A stretch of DNA of 30,114 nt, taken from CAYSWS01 sp965603395 (GTDB taxonomy: Bacteria; Patescibacteriota; WWE3; UBA101185; UBA10185). The stretch covers positions 1-30,114 of the forward strand of contig CBFDCV010000008.1 of the NCBI GenBank assembly GCA_965603395.1, written 5' to 3'. The notes beneath the pieces were generated by a model, which worked only from the letters and a program-made list of their open reading frames with translations, was not told the origin of the DNA and made no database searches. The translations under genes were made by a program, and so were the position numbers. Each line of letters begins with the position of its first letter. Within the stretch, counting starts at the first letter, position 1. This document shows positions 1-7,053 of the stretch, piece after piece.

Positions 1-55
1 GTACTCAAAGCAACGAGCAAAGCGAATTACTTTGTACTCAAAGCAACGAGCAAAG
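1..55. repeat. Tandem 22-bp direct repeat upstream of obg
   Basis: A 22-base unit starting GTACTCAAAGCAACGAG occurs identically at 1-22 and 34-55, a period of 33 bases. The second copy continues into an inverted repeat, ACTCA (36-40) with TGAGT (56-60), that ends directly in front of the obg -10 box. It shares the core AACGAG with the tRNA-linked hairpins further on, but its pairing pattern does not match theirs. The array may extend beyond the left edge of the window. Confidence 0.8.
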
Positions 56-60
56 TGAGT

Positions 61-66
61 TATAAT
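61..66 (+). promoter_or_regulatory. -10 box of obg (leaderless)
   Basis: A perfect TATAAT ends 6 bases before ATG 73, so transcription would begin at or next to the start codon. No Shine-Dalgarno sequence is present and no convincing -35 box is seen at 17 bases. Confidence 0.65.
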
Positions 67-72
67 ACGCTC

Positions 73-1194
73 ATGATTGATTTAGCAACCATTATAGTTA
101 AAGCCGGAAGAGGTGGTAATGGAGCTGTTTCTTTCAGAAGAGAAAAGTTTGTGCCAAAAGGAGGTCCTGATGGCGGAGATGGCGGAGAGGGCGGAAGTGT
201 TTACGCGTTGGTCGACCATAATCTGGCCACCTTGATGGATTTTCGATCCAGATCAGAGTACAAAGCTGAAAGTGGTATAGCTGGCTTGGGAAAAAATAAA
301 AGAGGTCCCGACGGAGAGGACCTTGTGATAAAAATACCCCAAGGCACTCTAATATATGAAGTAATGGGAGATAGAGAGGTTCTAATTGAGGATATGGATG
401 AGGATGGTAAAAAACTACTTTTGACAAAGGGTGGAAAAGGTGGAGTTGGTAATTACAGGTTTAGGAGTTCCACTAACCAGTCTCCAAAACAATATACCAA
501 AGGAGGTAAGGGGGAGGAAAAAACCATCAAACTTGAGGTCAAAATAGTCTCTGACATAGGATTGATAGGTGCTCCGAACGCAGGAAAAAGCACCTTAGTT
601 AATGCTTTGACTAACGCGCAAGCTAAGATAGGTAGCTACCCCTTTACGACCATAAGTCCCAATTTAGGCGTTTTGATGCTTAAGAGCGGGCAGAGCGTTA
701 TAATCTCTGACATTCCGGGTCTCATTGAAGGTGCCTCTGAGGGAAAGGGGTTAGGAGATGAGTTTTTAAGGCACGTGGAAAGAACCAGGTTATTGGTACA
801 CATGATCGATCCCTTTGAGCAGGGAGAGGATGATCTGGCTAAAGTAGCTTTAGAAAAATATGACATGATCCAGCAGGAGTTGAAAGAGTATAAAGTGGAC
901 CAATCAGGGAAAGAGCAAGTAGTGGTGATAAATAAAATGGATATCACAGAGGTTAGTGAGAGTTTTAGCGACATAAAAAAAGCTTTTAAGAAAAAGGGTG
1001 TTGATGTGTTAGGGATTTCGGCTGTGAGTAGGGAAGGCTTGGAAGAGTTGATCAACATCATGACGGAAAAACTTTCGAACATAAAAAAGAAGCCTTTGGT
1101 GAGCAAGAAAAAGCCGGTTAAACTATATAACATTGATAACCTGCCTAATAAGAGAATGGTGTTTGGCAAGAGCGAGGTACATGAGTTAGAATAG
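73..1194 (+). CDS. obg: GTPase Obg, short form without OCT domain
   Basis: Ribosome-associated GTPase acting in 50S subunit maturation and stress control. The Gly-rich Obg fold covers residues 1-158 (AGRGGNG near the start). The G domain follows with G1 GAPNAGKS (166-173), G3 DIPG (213-216), G4 NKMD (287-290) and a SAV motif for G5. The protein is 373 aa, whereas typical Obg proteins are about 430 aa; only a Lys-rich tail of about 40 residues follows the G domain, so the C-terminal OCT domain is missing. ATG 73 is chosen over GTG 55 because family members begin right before the conserved VKAG segment and because TATAAT at 61-66 would lie inside the longer reading frame. tRNA-Ala follows 30 bases downstream and may be co-transcribed. 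Confidence 0.95.
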   Translation: MIDLATIIVKAGRGGNGAVSFRREKFVPKGGPDGGDGGEGGSVYALVDHNLATLMDFRSRSEYKAESGIAGLGKNKRGPDGEDLVIKIPQGTLIYEVMGDREVLIEDMDEDGKKLLLTKGGKGGVGNYRFRSSTNQSPKQYTKGGKGEEKTIKLEVKIVSDIGLIGAPNAGKSTLVNALTNAQAKIGSYPFTTISPNLGVLMLKSGQSVIISDIPGLIEGASEGKGLGDEFLRHVERTRLLVHMIDPFEQGEDDLAKVALEKYDMIQQELKEYKVDQSGKEQVVVINKMDITEVSESFSDIKKAFKKKGVDVLGISAVSREGLEELINIMTEKLSNIKKKPLVSKKKPVKLYNIDNLPNKRMVFGKSEVHELE

Positions 1195-1224
1195 AACAGC
1201 TTTAGTTTAAAGCTATTTAAGCAG

Positions 1225-1300
1225 GGGCCGTTAGCTCAGTTGGTAGAGCGCTTCTATGGCATGGAAGAGGTCAGGGGTTCGAATCCCCTACGGTCCACCA
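1225..1300 (+). tRNA. tRNA-Ala (anticodon GGC)
   Basis: A full cloverleaf of 76 nt can be folded. The acceptor stem GGGCCGT pairs with ACGGTCC and holds the G3-U70 wobble that identifies alanine tRNA. The D arm is GCTC/GAGC, the anticodon stem CTTCT/GGAAG encloses the loop ATGGCAT (anticodon GGC), and the T arm is AGGGG-TTCGAAT-CCCCT. CCA is encoded. A perfect inverted repeat AGCTTTA/TAAAGCT (1199-1215) lies between obg and the tRNA. Confidence 0.97.
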
Positions 1301-1302
1301 AG

Positions 1303-1331
1303 TCACTTAACGAGTGGAACGAGTTTAGTGA
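1303..1331 (+). repeat. tRNA-linked hairpin repeat, copy A
   Basis: A 29-nt hairpin starting 3 bases after the CCA of tRNA-Ala. Its layers are TCACT/AGTGA, a T-T mismatch, AAC/GTT, facing GA and GA dinucleotides (possible sheared tandem G-A pairs), GT/AC, and the triloop GGA. It is followed by ATTGGGGT and then by CCACCA (1346-1351). Confidence 0.8.
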
Positions 1332-1353
1332 ATTGGGGTGCAAAGCCACCAAG

Positions 1354-1382
1354 CTACTTAGCGAATAGAATGAGCTTAGTAG
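1354..1382 (+). repeat. tRNA-linked hairpin repeat, copy B
   Basis: Same 29-nt architecture as the copy at 1303-1331 with different but still paired stem bases: CTACT/AGTAG, T-T mismatch, AGC/GCT, GA and GA, AT/AT, triloop AGA. It is likewise followed by ATTGGGGT. Confidence 0.8.
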
Positions 1383-1408
1383 ATTGGGGTCCCCGAAGGG
1401 GGCACCAG
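1383..1408 (+). repeat. G/C hairpin with tRNA-like GCACCA tail
   Basis: GGGG (1386-1389), CCCC (1391-1394) and GGGG (1398-1401) can form two exclusive hairpins. The segment ends in GGGGGCACCA (1399-1408), identical to the last ten bases of tRNA-Arg at 11944-11953. No full tRNA can be folded here. Confidence 0.55.
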
Positions 1409-1432
1409 CTCACTAAAATAGAAAAGAAATAA

Positions 1433-1458
1433 AAAAGCCCCGCATATGCGGGGCTTTT
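1433..1458. terminator. Bidirectional intrinsic terminator
   Basis: A perfect 26-base palindrome: A-tract, GCCCCGC, ATAT, GCGGGGC, T-tract. It would stop the obg/tRNA-Ala/repeat transcript from the left and the minus-strand transcript of the gene at 1506-3785 from the right. Confidence 0.93.
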
Positions 1459-1505
1459 CGATGCCTTATTCAGCCTTAAAAAGGTCTTTTTGTTCTAAAA
1501 ACTAG

Positions 1506-3785
1506 CTACTGACCTTCAGCCGGTGTTCCTTCGCCTTCAGCCGGTTGTACTTCCTGAGGTAGTACTTCTTGGTCGAGATTCGCTCCACCTTCAATTACTT
1601 CCTCTTCTCCTACTGTAGATAGGGGCTCTTGAGTGGCAGGCTGTTCGCCTTCACCTTCTTGAGCCTGTTCTTCTATCTGTTCAACAGTGGGGAGATTGGA
1701 CTCCTGTGTTGCTGAGGGAAGATTTGCCAACTGCTCTTCGACTAGTTTGTAGTCGCTTGAGTCAGTATCAACTAGAGTTCTGGTTATCTCCAGCGCTCTT
1801 CTGGCATTGTTATAATCCTCTAGTCTTAACAATGCTTGTGCAAAGTTAAAATGAGCATTAGCATAGTCCTGTTTTAGTAGGATTGCTTGCCTGTAAAAGT
1901 TAGCGGCTGTGAGGTAATCACCTCTAGAGTAGTAAATTCCTCCTAAATCTAACCTTAATCTAGGATCGGTCGGACTCAACTGGATGGCTGTGTTATAAGA
2001 AGCAATGGACCATTGGGAAGCATTTTGAGCTATTGGGATAATGGCTCTGTAAATGCTGGCCCTGGTTGTCCAGCTGTCAACGTTAAGAGGATTTAAGACC
2101 TCAGTTGATAATCTGGAATTTCTTATAGCTTGTGCAATCAGTTGTTGTATAGTCTGCCTGTCCTGATTGGTTAGCGACTCCTTGGAAGCAATACTGTTTG
2201 CCAGCGCAAGGTTGGTTTGAGCGTAAGCATTGTGATATGAGTCTCTTCTGGGATTCATATTTATTGCTTTTGTTTGGAACTCAAATGTTCTTGCACCTTC
2301 ATTTCTTTGCGCGGCAACTATTGATGTTCGAATATAGTATTCTGCCAAGTAAACCTTGTAATACACATATCCTACATAGATAGTAGCTGCCAATATTGGC
2401 AGGGCAAATATGAAGTGTAGGTACTCTTTTTTGATTGCTCCTTCTTCCCCGATTGTTGTAACCGGAGCTATAGAAGCAAGTCCTACGGCAAACTTTTCTG
2501 CTACGTCTGACTTGTTAATACCAAGGTTGCCCATCATGAAGGCTACCAGTATGAATAAGATAAATACGTTTAGCAGAGTTGCGTAAGTAAAAAAGAACAC
2601 TACCAGCAGCGATCCGACTGCTATACCAAGGATCTTTGATAAGCCGTCCTCATCATGGGTTTTAAGTGAGGCCATGACTACCTGGAATAGCCTGTAGGCA
2701 AAGAAGAATCCAGCTAGCAAGCCCACCAAACCTATGGTAGCGAGCGTATTAAATACCTCGTTGTATGGCTTATCGAACCTTACATTCCAAAGATCTCCGG
2801 TATTTAGTGACAGAGGTCTGTATCTTGGGAAGTTAAGCCCAAAGGATGAGGGTCCGGTGGCTAGTGTAGGATAATCCTGCACAGTCTCCGAAGCCACAAT
2901 CCAAGACTCCTGGACCGGTAGTACTAGTTCTTTGGGATAGTCCTTGTTAGTTATTAAGTCCCTGGTGGTAGGTAGAAGGACTACCAAGGTTATAGCGGCT
3001 AAAGTGCCCGCTGCCATGGTCAAAAATACGGTATTTTCCATTATTTTTTTGTAGCTAATAAAAAATACTATACCTACAATACCCACACCTAAGACCGCCC
3101 AAGCCGGTAAAATGCTGACAAGAACTACGATGAAGTAGTTAATGACTATAGAGACCAGCAGTAAGGCTTTTTTCTGCATGGAGTCTTCATAGAGCATCAT
3201 GGCAAGAGCAATAACAATAGCTAAGGCGGCTAGCACCAAAGCAGTAGTAATAGATCCTGTAAGGGTGAAATTATTAATTCTAAAATAAGCTGCGCTACCG
3301 ACATATATGCGGTAATAGCTTAAAATGGCCACAAAACTGGAGAGAGTAGTTCCTCCAATGAAGGCCATGAGAGCATTTTTTATGAACTTTTTGTCTTTTA
3401 GATTCCCACTTACCAGGTAGTAAAACGCGTAAAGCACTACTACACCAAATAAGCTTGGAAACCATCTTCCCTGACTACCAAAAATGCTCACTGTCTTGTT
3501 TGTTGAGAAGACAGTAGATAGCACTATTGACAGTAGTAAGAGGAATAACGGGAAGTCTATTACAGACTTGGTTATGCCTACTTTCTTAGTTTCAACAATT
3601 TTGTAGGTCCAGGCTAATAAAAGCAAAATTGTTGAGACGGTCAACAGTGCCAACTTGTTAAACTCAAAGAATTCAGAGGTAGTTGATAGGAAGAAAACCG
3701 GCATTAGAAACGCCAGCACTATGGGAAGATAGTGAAATAAGCTCCCTACTATCAGGCTAACTCTATTTGGTTCCTTTTCATTCAT
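1506..3785 (-). CDS. Polytopic O-antigen-ligase-like protein with TPR and acidic C-terminus
   Basis: A 759-aa protein whose N-terminal ~470 residues are made of about a dozen hydrophobic segments, with a large loop containing LATGPSSFGLNFPRYRP. That layout resembles Wzy/WaaL-type O-antigen ligase or polymerase proteins. A second part of about 200 residues holds tetratricopeptide-like helices (RLDLGGIYYSRGDYLTAANF, then ANAHFNFAQALLRLEDYNNA). The last ~70 residues are rich in Glu, Gln and Pro. Such ligase-TPR proteins are common in CPR genomes and are thought to act on surface glycans; the substrate is unknown. ATG 3785 is chosen over an upstream in-frame TTG (3812) that lies inside leader secondary structure. 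An AAAGG about 8 bases upstream could serve as a weak ribosome binding site. The gene ends in front of the bidirectional terminator at 1433-1458. Confidence 0.8.
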   Translation of the reverse strand: MNEKEPNRVSLIVGSLFHYLPIVLAFLMPVFFLSTTSEFFEFNKLALLTVSTILLLLAWTYKIVETKKVGITKSVIDFPLFLLLLSIVLSTVFSTNKTVSIFGSQGRWFPSLFGVVVLYAFYYLVSGNLKDKKFIKNALMAFIGGTTLSSFVAILSYYRIYVGSAAYFRINNFTLTGSITTALVLAALAIVIALAMMLYEDSMQKKALLLVSIVINYFIVVLVSILPAWAVLGVGIVGIVFFISYKKIMENTVFLTMAAGTLAAITLVVLLPTTRDLITNKDYPKELVLPVQESWIVASETVQDYPTLATGPSSFGLNFPRYRPLSLNTGDLWNVRFDKPYNEVFNTLATIGLVGLLAGFFFAYRLFQVVMASLKTHDEDGLSKILGIAVGSLLVVFFFTYATLLNVFILFILVAFMMGNLGINKSDVAEKFAVGLASIAPVTTIGEEGAIKKEYLHFIFALPILAATIYVGYVYYKVYLAEYYIRTSIVAAQRNEGARTFEFQTKAINMNPRRDSYHNAYAQTNLALANSIASKESLTNQDRQTIQQLIAQAIRNSRLSTEVLNPLNVDSWTTRASIYRAIIPIAQNASQWSIASYNTAIQLSPTDPRLRLDLGGIYYSRGDYLTAANFYRQAILLKQDYANAHFNFAQALLRLEDYNNARRALEITRTLVDTDSSDYKLVEEQLANLPSATQESNLPTVEQIEEQAQEGEGEQPATQEPLSTVGEEEVIEGGANLDQEVLPQEVQPAEGEGTPAEGQ

Positions 3786-3939
3786 AGATGTTAAGGCCTT
3801 TAACCTGGACAACCCGGCCCTGATAGAGTATCAGGGTAGTTCAGATCCCTAGGTTTAAGTACCTGCCTTGAAACTTTATACTAATTTAGAGGCAGTACTC
3901 TAAAAACTTTTTGGATTTCTTGGATTTCCAAAAAATTGT
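3786..3939 (-). promoter_or_regulatory. Structured 5' leader of the ligase-like gene
   Basis: With the promoter at 3946-3975 the mRNA would carry about 155 untranslated bases. In transcript order it holds hairpin TTTTTGGA/TCCAAAAA (3908-3934), a bulged hairpin AGTACTGCC/GGCAGGTACT (3899 to 3858), then a stem made of 3858-3848 with 3808-3800 that encloses the perfect hairpin CCCTGATA-loop-TATCAGGG (3818-3836). The outer stem abuts the AAAGG that would be the ribosome binding site. No known riboswitch class was recognised. Confidence 0.55.
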
Positions 3940-3945
3940 ACTTTT

Positions 3946-3975
3946 ATTCTACTCACAACAGAAAAATAATGTCAA
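3946..3975 (-). promoter_or_regulatory. Sigma-70-type promoter of the ligase-like gene
   Basis: On the minus strand: TTGACA (3975-3970), an 18-base spacer and TAGAAT (3951-3946). It sits in the gap behind the gene at 4019-4681 and gives the 1506-3785 gene its own transcript with a long leader. Confidence 0.75.
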
Positions 3976-4018
3976 GAGTTAATTTCTCGTAACGGGAAAT
4001 AGTTGAGGAAATGCTGTT

Positions 4019-4681
4019 TTAATAACTTATCCACCAGCTGAACTCAACGTTATCAAAAACCGGAGCATCCAGATCTACATAGAATCCTTTTTGAGTTTCA
4101 ACCTTTGAGACCCAGTATCTGGCAGCGGGCGAAAAATCTTGGTTGAAAGTTATATAAACCTTGCTACCGGAGGTTATTTGAGAATTTTTAACAAATACCC
4201 TATTTTTTCCGGAAGGCACAAAAGAAGAACCGCTATCTATGATCTGAGGAGTAAGGCTCTCAGAGTAGTCTATGATAGGCTGATTCTTAGATTTGGATAT
4301 ATTTATTATGTCCAATTCAGTAAGAAGAATTAAGAAAACAATAAGTACTGTGGCGTAAGAAATGAGCTTGTTCTTGAAGTCTTGAGTATTAAACTTGGCA
4401 TATAAACCATGTAGTTTGTTTCGGGTATCTATCTTACTCGTAATATACTCATTATTAGCACCTTGCTTTTTGAGTTTGTCTATTAAGACTAGTCTTTCAA
4501 GTACCCAAACGGGGTAATGCCCTTTAACCTCGCCGTCACGGGACATTTTACGTTCCATGTGAGGAAGCCAGCCAATTTTTGTATAATATCTAAGCCGGTT
4601 GTAAGGGTCACCTTTTCCGAAGTCTACTCTTTCTTTCTTGGCCATTCTTATTAACTTGTCTACTTCTATTAGAGAACTCAT
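4019..4681 (-). CDS. Membrane-tethered MerR-type HTH protein
   Basis: 220 aa in three parts. Residues ~1-75 look like a MerR-type winged helix (DPYNRLRYYTKIGWLPH, where MerR proteins have the helix-turn-helix and first wing). A single hydrophobic segment, ISYATVLIVFLILLTEL, spans about residues 107-123. The C-terminal ~60 residues form a beta-rich module (SGSKVYITF ... GFYVDL ... VEFSWWISY) of a type common at the C-termini of exported CPR proteins. This gives a cytoplasmic DNA-binding head and an outer sensor or assembly domain. The target is unknown; the ligase-like gene downstream on the same strand is a candidate, but it has its own promoter. The start is set by an extended -10 box 8 bases upstream. 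Confidence 0.7.
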   Translation of the reverse strand: MSSLIEVDKLIRMAKKERVDFGKGDPYNRLRYYTKIGWLPHMERKMSRDGEVKGHYPVWVLERLVLIDKLKKQGANNEYITSKIDTRNKLHGLYAKFNTQDFKNKLISYATVLIVFLILLTELDIINISKSKNQPIIDYSESLTPQIIDSGSSFVPSGKNRVFVKNSQITSGSKVYITFNQDFSPAARYWVSKVETQKGFYVDLDAPVFDNVEFSWWISY

Positions 4682-4689
4682 TAATAAAT

Positions 4690-4698
4690 ATTATACCA
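4690..4698 (-). promoter_or_regulatory. Extended -10 promoter (leaderless)
   Basis: On the minus strand TGGTATAAT, a perfect -10 with the TGn extension, ends 8 bases before ATG 4681. No Shine-Dalgarno sequence is present. Confidence 0.7.
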
Positions 4699-4748
4699 AA
4701 TTGTATCTATATATCTATACTATTTATAATTAATACCTTTATAATTAG

Positions 4749-4777
4749 TTGAATTGTCCTAACGGATGTTGTATATT
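4749..4777 (+). promoter_or_regulatory. Promoter of the ArsR-type gene (leaderless)
   Basis: TTGAAT (4749-4754), 17-base spacer, TATATT (4772-4777), then 6 bases to ATG 4784. The layout supports ATG 4784 rather than the in-frame ATG 4766, which would lie inside the promoter. Confidence 0.7.
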
Positions 4778-4783
4778 GATTCT

Positions 4784-5077
4784 ATGAATCAAGATAGAAT
4801 TTCTAAGGCCTTCTCTGACAGAAACAGGCTCAAGATTTTGAAGTTCCTAAGCGACGGACCTCAAAATGTTAGCTCTGTAGCTGACAAACTAAACGTTGAG
4901 GAGAATCTAGCTTCTCACCATCTGAGAGTTCTTGCCTCCATAGGATTCTTGAAGAACAAGAAGAGAGGTAGGGAAGTATTCTACGACATAAACGAAACTA
5001 AGTTTGTGACGTTGATTAGGGATCTTAAAAAGAACCCGACTTTCAAGGAGATACTTCTTAAAGCCTTAGAAGACTAA
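4784..5077 (+). CDS. ArsR-family winged-helix regulator
   Basis: A 97-aa stand-alone winged helix-turn-helix protein. Features of the ArsR/SmtB fold are present: the opening helix (ISKAFSDRNRLKILKFL), the recognition region with ASHHLRVL, and a beta-wing (KKRGREVFYDI). The metal-binding Cys pair of classical ArsR/SmtB sensors is absent, as there is no cysteine in the protein, so metal sensing is unlikely and the signal is unknown. It is divergent from the MerR-type gene, with about 100 bases between the start codons that contain both promoters, so mutual or self-regulation is possible. Nothing in the sequence names its target. Confidence 0.85.
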   Translation: MNQDRISKAFSDRNRLKILKFLSDGPQNVSSVADKLNVEENLASHHLRVLASIGFLKNKKRGREVFYDINETKFVTLIRDLKKNPTFKEILLKALED

Positions 5078-5182
5078 ACTTTTACATCCCCTAAATAACT
5101 TTTTTCAAAAGCATAACCAGCCTGCACTCTAAAAGAAGCGTTTTGGTTGTTAATGTAGTGGGCGCGCTATAACTTATGTAAA

Positions 5183-5267
5183 GCGGGAATAGTGCGGTAA
5201 TAATAAGTGTTGTAGCATAATGACAGACTACAAAACGCGGGAATAATGCGGCATATAATAATTCCCG
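5183..5267 (+). promoter_or_regulatory. Repeated element and hairpins upstream of comEA
   Basis: Two imperfect direct repeats, each beginning GCGGGAATA and running into an AT-rich -10-like stretch, lie at 5183-5206 and 5237-5261. Between them is TTGTAG/CTACAA (5210-5215 with 5228-5233), and the second copy forms CGGGAAT/ATTCCCG (5238-5244 with 5261-5267). TATAAT at 5254-5259 is the best comEA -10 and would give a leader of about 57 bases. The repeats may be binding sites for a competence regulator. The rest of the 5078-5323 gap shows nothing else I recognise. Confidence 0.5.
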
Positions 5268-5323
5268 TGTCTAGTTTAAATAGGACTAACAGGCTTCAAA
5301 ACCCAAGGAAAATATGAGAAACA

Positions 5324-6010
5324 ATGTTTATGGGAAATCAATTAGTAGAGAGAATTTCAGACATTATTCAAGATAATTTAGTTTATAGCTTTATCATATT
5401 ATATCTAGCTGCTGTATTTACGGTGTTTGGAGTACAACAAGCGTTTAGAAAAGATGAAAGCACAGGCATAATAAGTACGTCTGAAGAAGAAGTGACGGAA
5501 GTTATAGATGAGAACATATTTGTTGAAATTGCCGGAGCTATAAATAAACCGGGAGTCTATGAATTGTCTTTTGAAGGCAGATTGGCTGAGGTAGTTGAAA
5601 GAGCCGAAGGGTTTAGTAGCGACGCTTCTGAAGAGTGGGTCTCAAAATACATAAATCTTTCCGGAAAACTAACAGATGCTCAGAAAATTTATATACCTTT
5701 TAAATGGGAGCCTCCTTTGGAACCGGTTAAGGGGCAAGAAGTGGCTGCACTTATAAATCCATATACCGATAATCAAACAACGCTTACAAGTAACCAAATT
5801 AACAAGCCCGTTTTACCGGAAGAAGTTACCGGTAAAGTGAACGTGAACACAGCCAGCCAGGAGGACATTGACGGCCTCTCCGGCATAGGGCCTGTTTATG
5901 CTGCCAGAATGATAGAAAACAGGCCTTACAACGATTTTCAAGCACTCGTTGAGGACTCAGGTATTCCCAAAAACGTGTTGGAAAAGATTGAAGATCAAAT
6001 AGGCTTTTGA
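5324..6010 (+). CDS. comEA: ComEA-type DNA receptor
   Basis: A 228-aa membrane-anchored DNA-binding protein of the competence uptake machinery. A hydrophobic anchor (YSFIILYLAAVFTVF, about residues 20-34) is followed by an SLBB-like domain (FVEIAGAINKPGVYEL to about residue 125), a Pro/Asn-rich linker and a C-terminal helix-hairpin-helix pair (VNVNTASQEDIDGLSGIGPV, about 168-228) that binds double-stranded DNA. Length and order match canonical ComEA. ATG 5330 is an alternative start; only a weak AAGGA at 5305-5309 is seen. Its TGA stop overlaps the ATG of the next gene, so comEA and the two comEC parts form a translationally coupled operon. Confidence 0.92.
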   Translation: MFMGNQLVERISDIIQDNLVYSFIILYLAAVFTVFGVQQAFRKDESTGIISTSEEEVTEVIDENIFVEIAGAINKPGVYELSFEGRLAEVVERAEGFSSDASEEWVSKYINLSGKLTDAQKIYIPFKWEPPLEPVKGQEVAALINPYTDNQTTLTSNQINKPVLPEEVTGKVNVNTASQEDIDGLSGIGPVYAARMIENRPYNDFQALVEDSGIPKNVLEKIEDQIGF

Positions 6011-7053
6011 TGAAAAAGACAGGTTTTGTTTACATGTTATTACTGATAGCCCTTTTGATAAGAGTCAACAAAGTATGCGAAGGTGATCTAGCGACTTGCC
6101 AGGGAGCGGGGGAAGCGGATTGGAAGGATAGGCAAGAAAAGACAAACAGTTTGAGCAGGCTAGAGAAATTCAGGGAAAGAACCGTAAGCCTAGCCAGAAA
6201 AAATCTTCCCAGCCCGCACAGCGAGTTGTTACTGGGCATGACTGTTGGTATAGATAAGCTTTACGAGGTGCCAAAGTTTAAAAAAATGCTAAGGGACACT
6301 GGTACCATTCACGTGGTGGTAGTGTCGGGGTATAACGTAACTTTAGTCTATAACGCCATTATGAAGATCTTGGGCACACCCTACAAATTAAAGAACATGG
6401 CGTTGGCTGTTACCGGGACGCTGGTATTTGCCATAGTTTCAGGTTTTGAACCCCCGGTTGTGAGAGCTTGGATCATGGGAAGCATAATAGCTTTCGGTAA
6501 GTTTTATGGTCGGAAAATAGACGCTGTAAGTGTGCTTTTATTCACCGGGGCCATCTTAGCTCTTATCGATCCTTCGTACATATACAATTTAAGCTTTCAA
6601 CTAAGCTTTTTAGCTACATTAAGCCTCATACTGTTTGAGGCTAGCATCTCGTCCATGCTTAAAGGCCTTCTTAAGGTCCAAAATGTAATTATAGAGGATC
6701 TTTCGGCTACATTATCAGCCCAAATGCTCATCTGGCCTTTTCTATCTTACAAGTTTGGTCAGATAAGTCTGTTAAGTCCGGTGGTGAACGCACTGATATT
6801 GTGGACAGTACCTATTTCAACTATGGCGGGCAGTATCTTCTTGGCACTTAGCGCTCTAAGTGGGGTTTTAGGAAGCTTTTTGGCCGTTTTAGTGTATTTA
6901 CCACTGGATTTTTTTGTACTTATGATCGAGTATTTTTCCAAATTCAACAAGTTTGTACTAAACGCACAAGTATCTTTACTCTTTTTGGTTGTTTACTACT
7001 TTATTTTGGGACTGTTTTTTATTAAAAGTTCGAGGAAAAACCATGTTAAGTAG
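6010..7053 (+). CDS. comEC: ComEC channel domain, stand-alone
   Basis: A 347-aa polytopic protein matching the Competence domain of ComEC/Rec2, the inner-membrane channel for single-stranded DNA. The segment IHVVVVSGYNVTL corresponds to the conserved HLLAISGLH-type motif, and several membrane helices follow. Bacterial ComEC is usually 700-800 aa with an N-terminal OB-like domain and a C-terminal metallo-beta-lactamase domain; the first is missing and the second is encoded separately at 7043-7855. The ATG overlaps the comEA stop (TGATG). The 3' end overlaps the next gene by 11 bases. Confidence 0.9.
   Translation: MKKTGFVYMLLLIALLIRVNKVCEGDLATCQGAGEADWKDRQEKTNSLSRLEKFRERTVSLARKNLPSPHSELLLGMTVGIDKLYEVPKFKKMLRDTGTIHVVVVSGYNVTLVYNAIMKILGTPYKLKNMALAVTGTLVFAIVSGFEPPVVRAWIMGSIIAFGKFYGRKIDAVSVLLFTGAILALIDPSYIYNLSFQLSFLATLSLILFEASISSMLKGLLKVQNVIIEDLSATLSAQMLIWPFLSYKFGQISLLSPVVNALILWTVPISTMAGSIFLALSALSGVLGSFLAVLVYLPLDFFVLMIEYFSKFNKFVLNAQVSLLFLVVYYFILGLFFIKSSRKNHVK

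Noticed and set aside
1..60. CRISPR array
   Set aside because: Only two units with an 11-base gap, no spacers of normal length, and no cas genes in the window.
636..1169. Long minus-strand frame inside obg
   Set aside because: Opposite-strand shadow of a certain gene, with no family resemblance.
3818..3836. Perfect hairpin CCCTGATA/TATCAGGG as a terminator
   Set aside because: No T-tract follows on either strand and it lies between a promoter and its gene; a leader element is more likely.
6989..7042. Longer N-terminus for the metallo-beta-lactamase protein
   Set aside because: It would overlap the comEC channel gene by 65 bases and ignore the well-placed GAGGA before ATG 7043.
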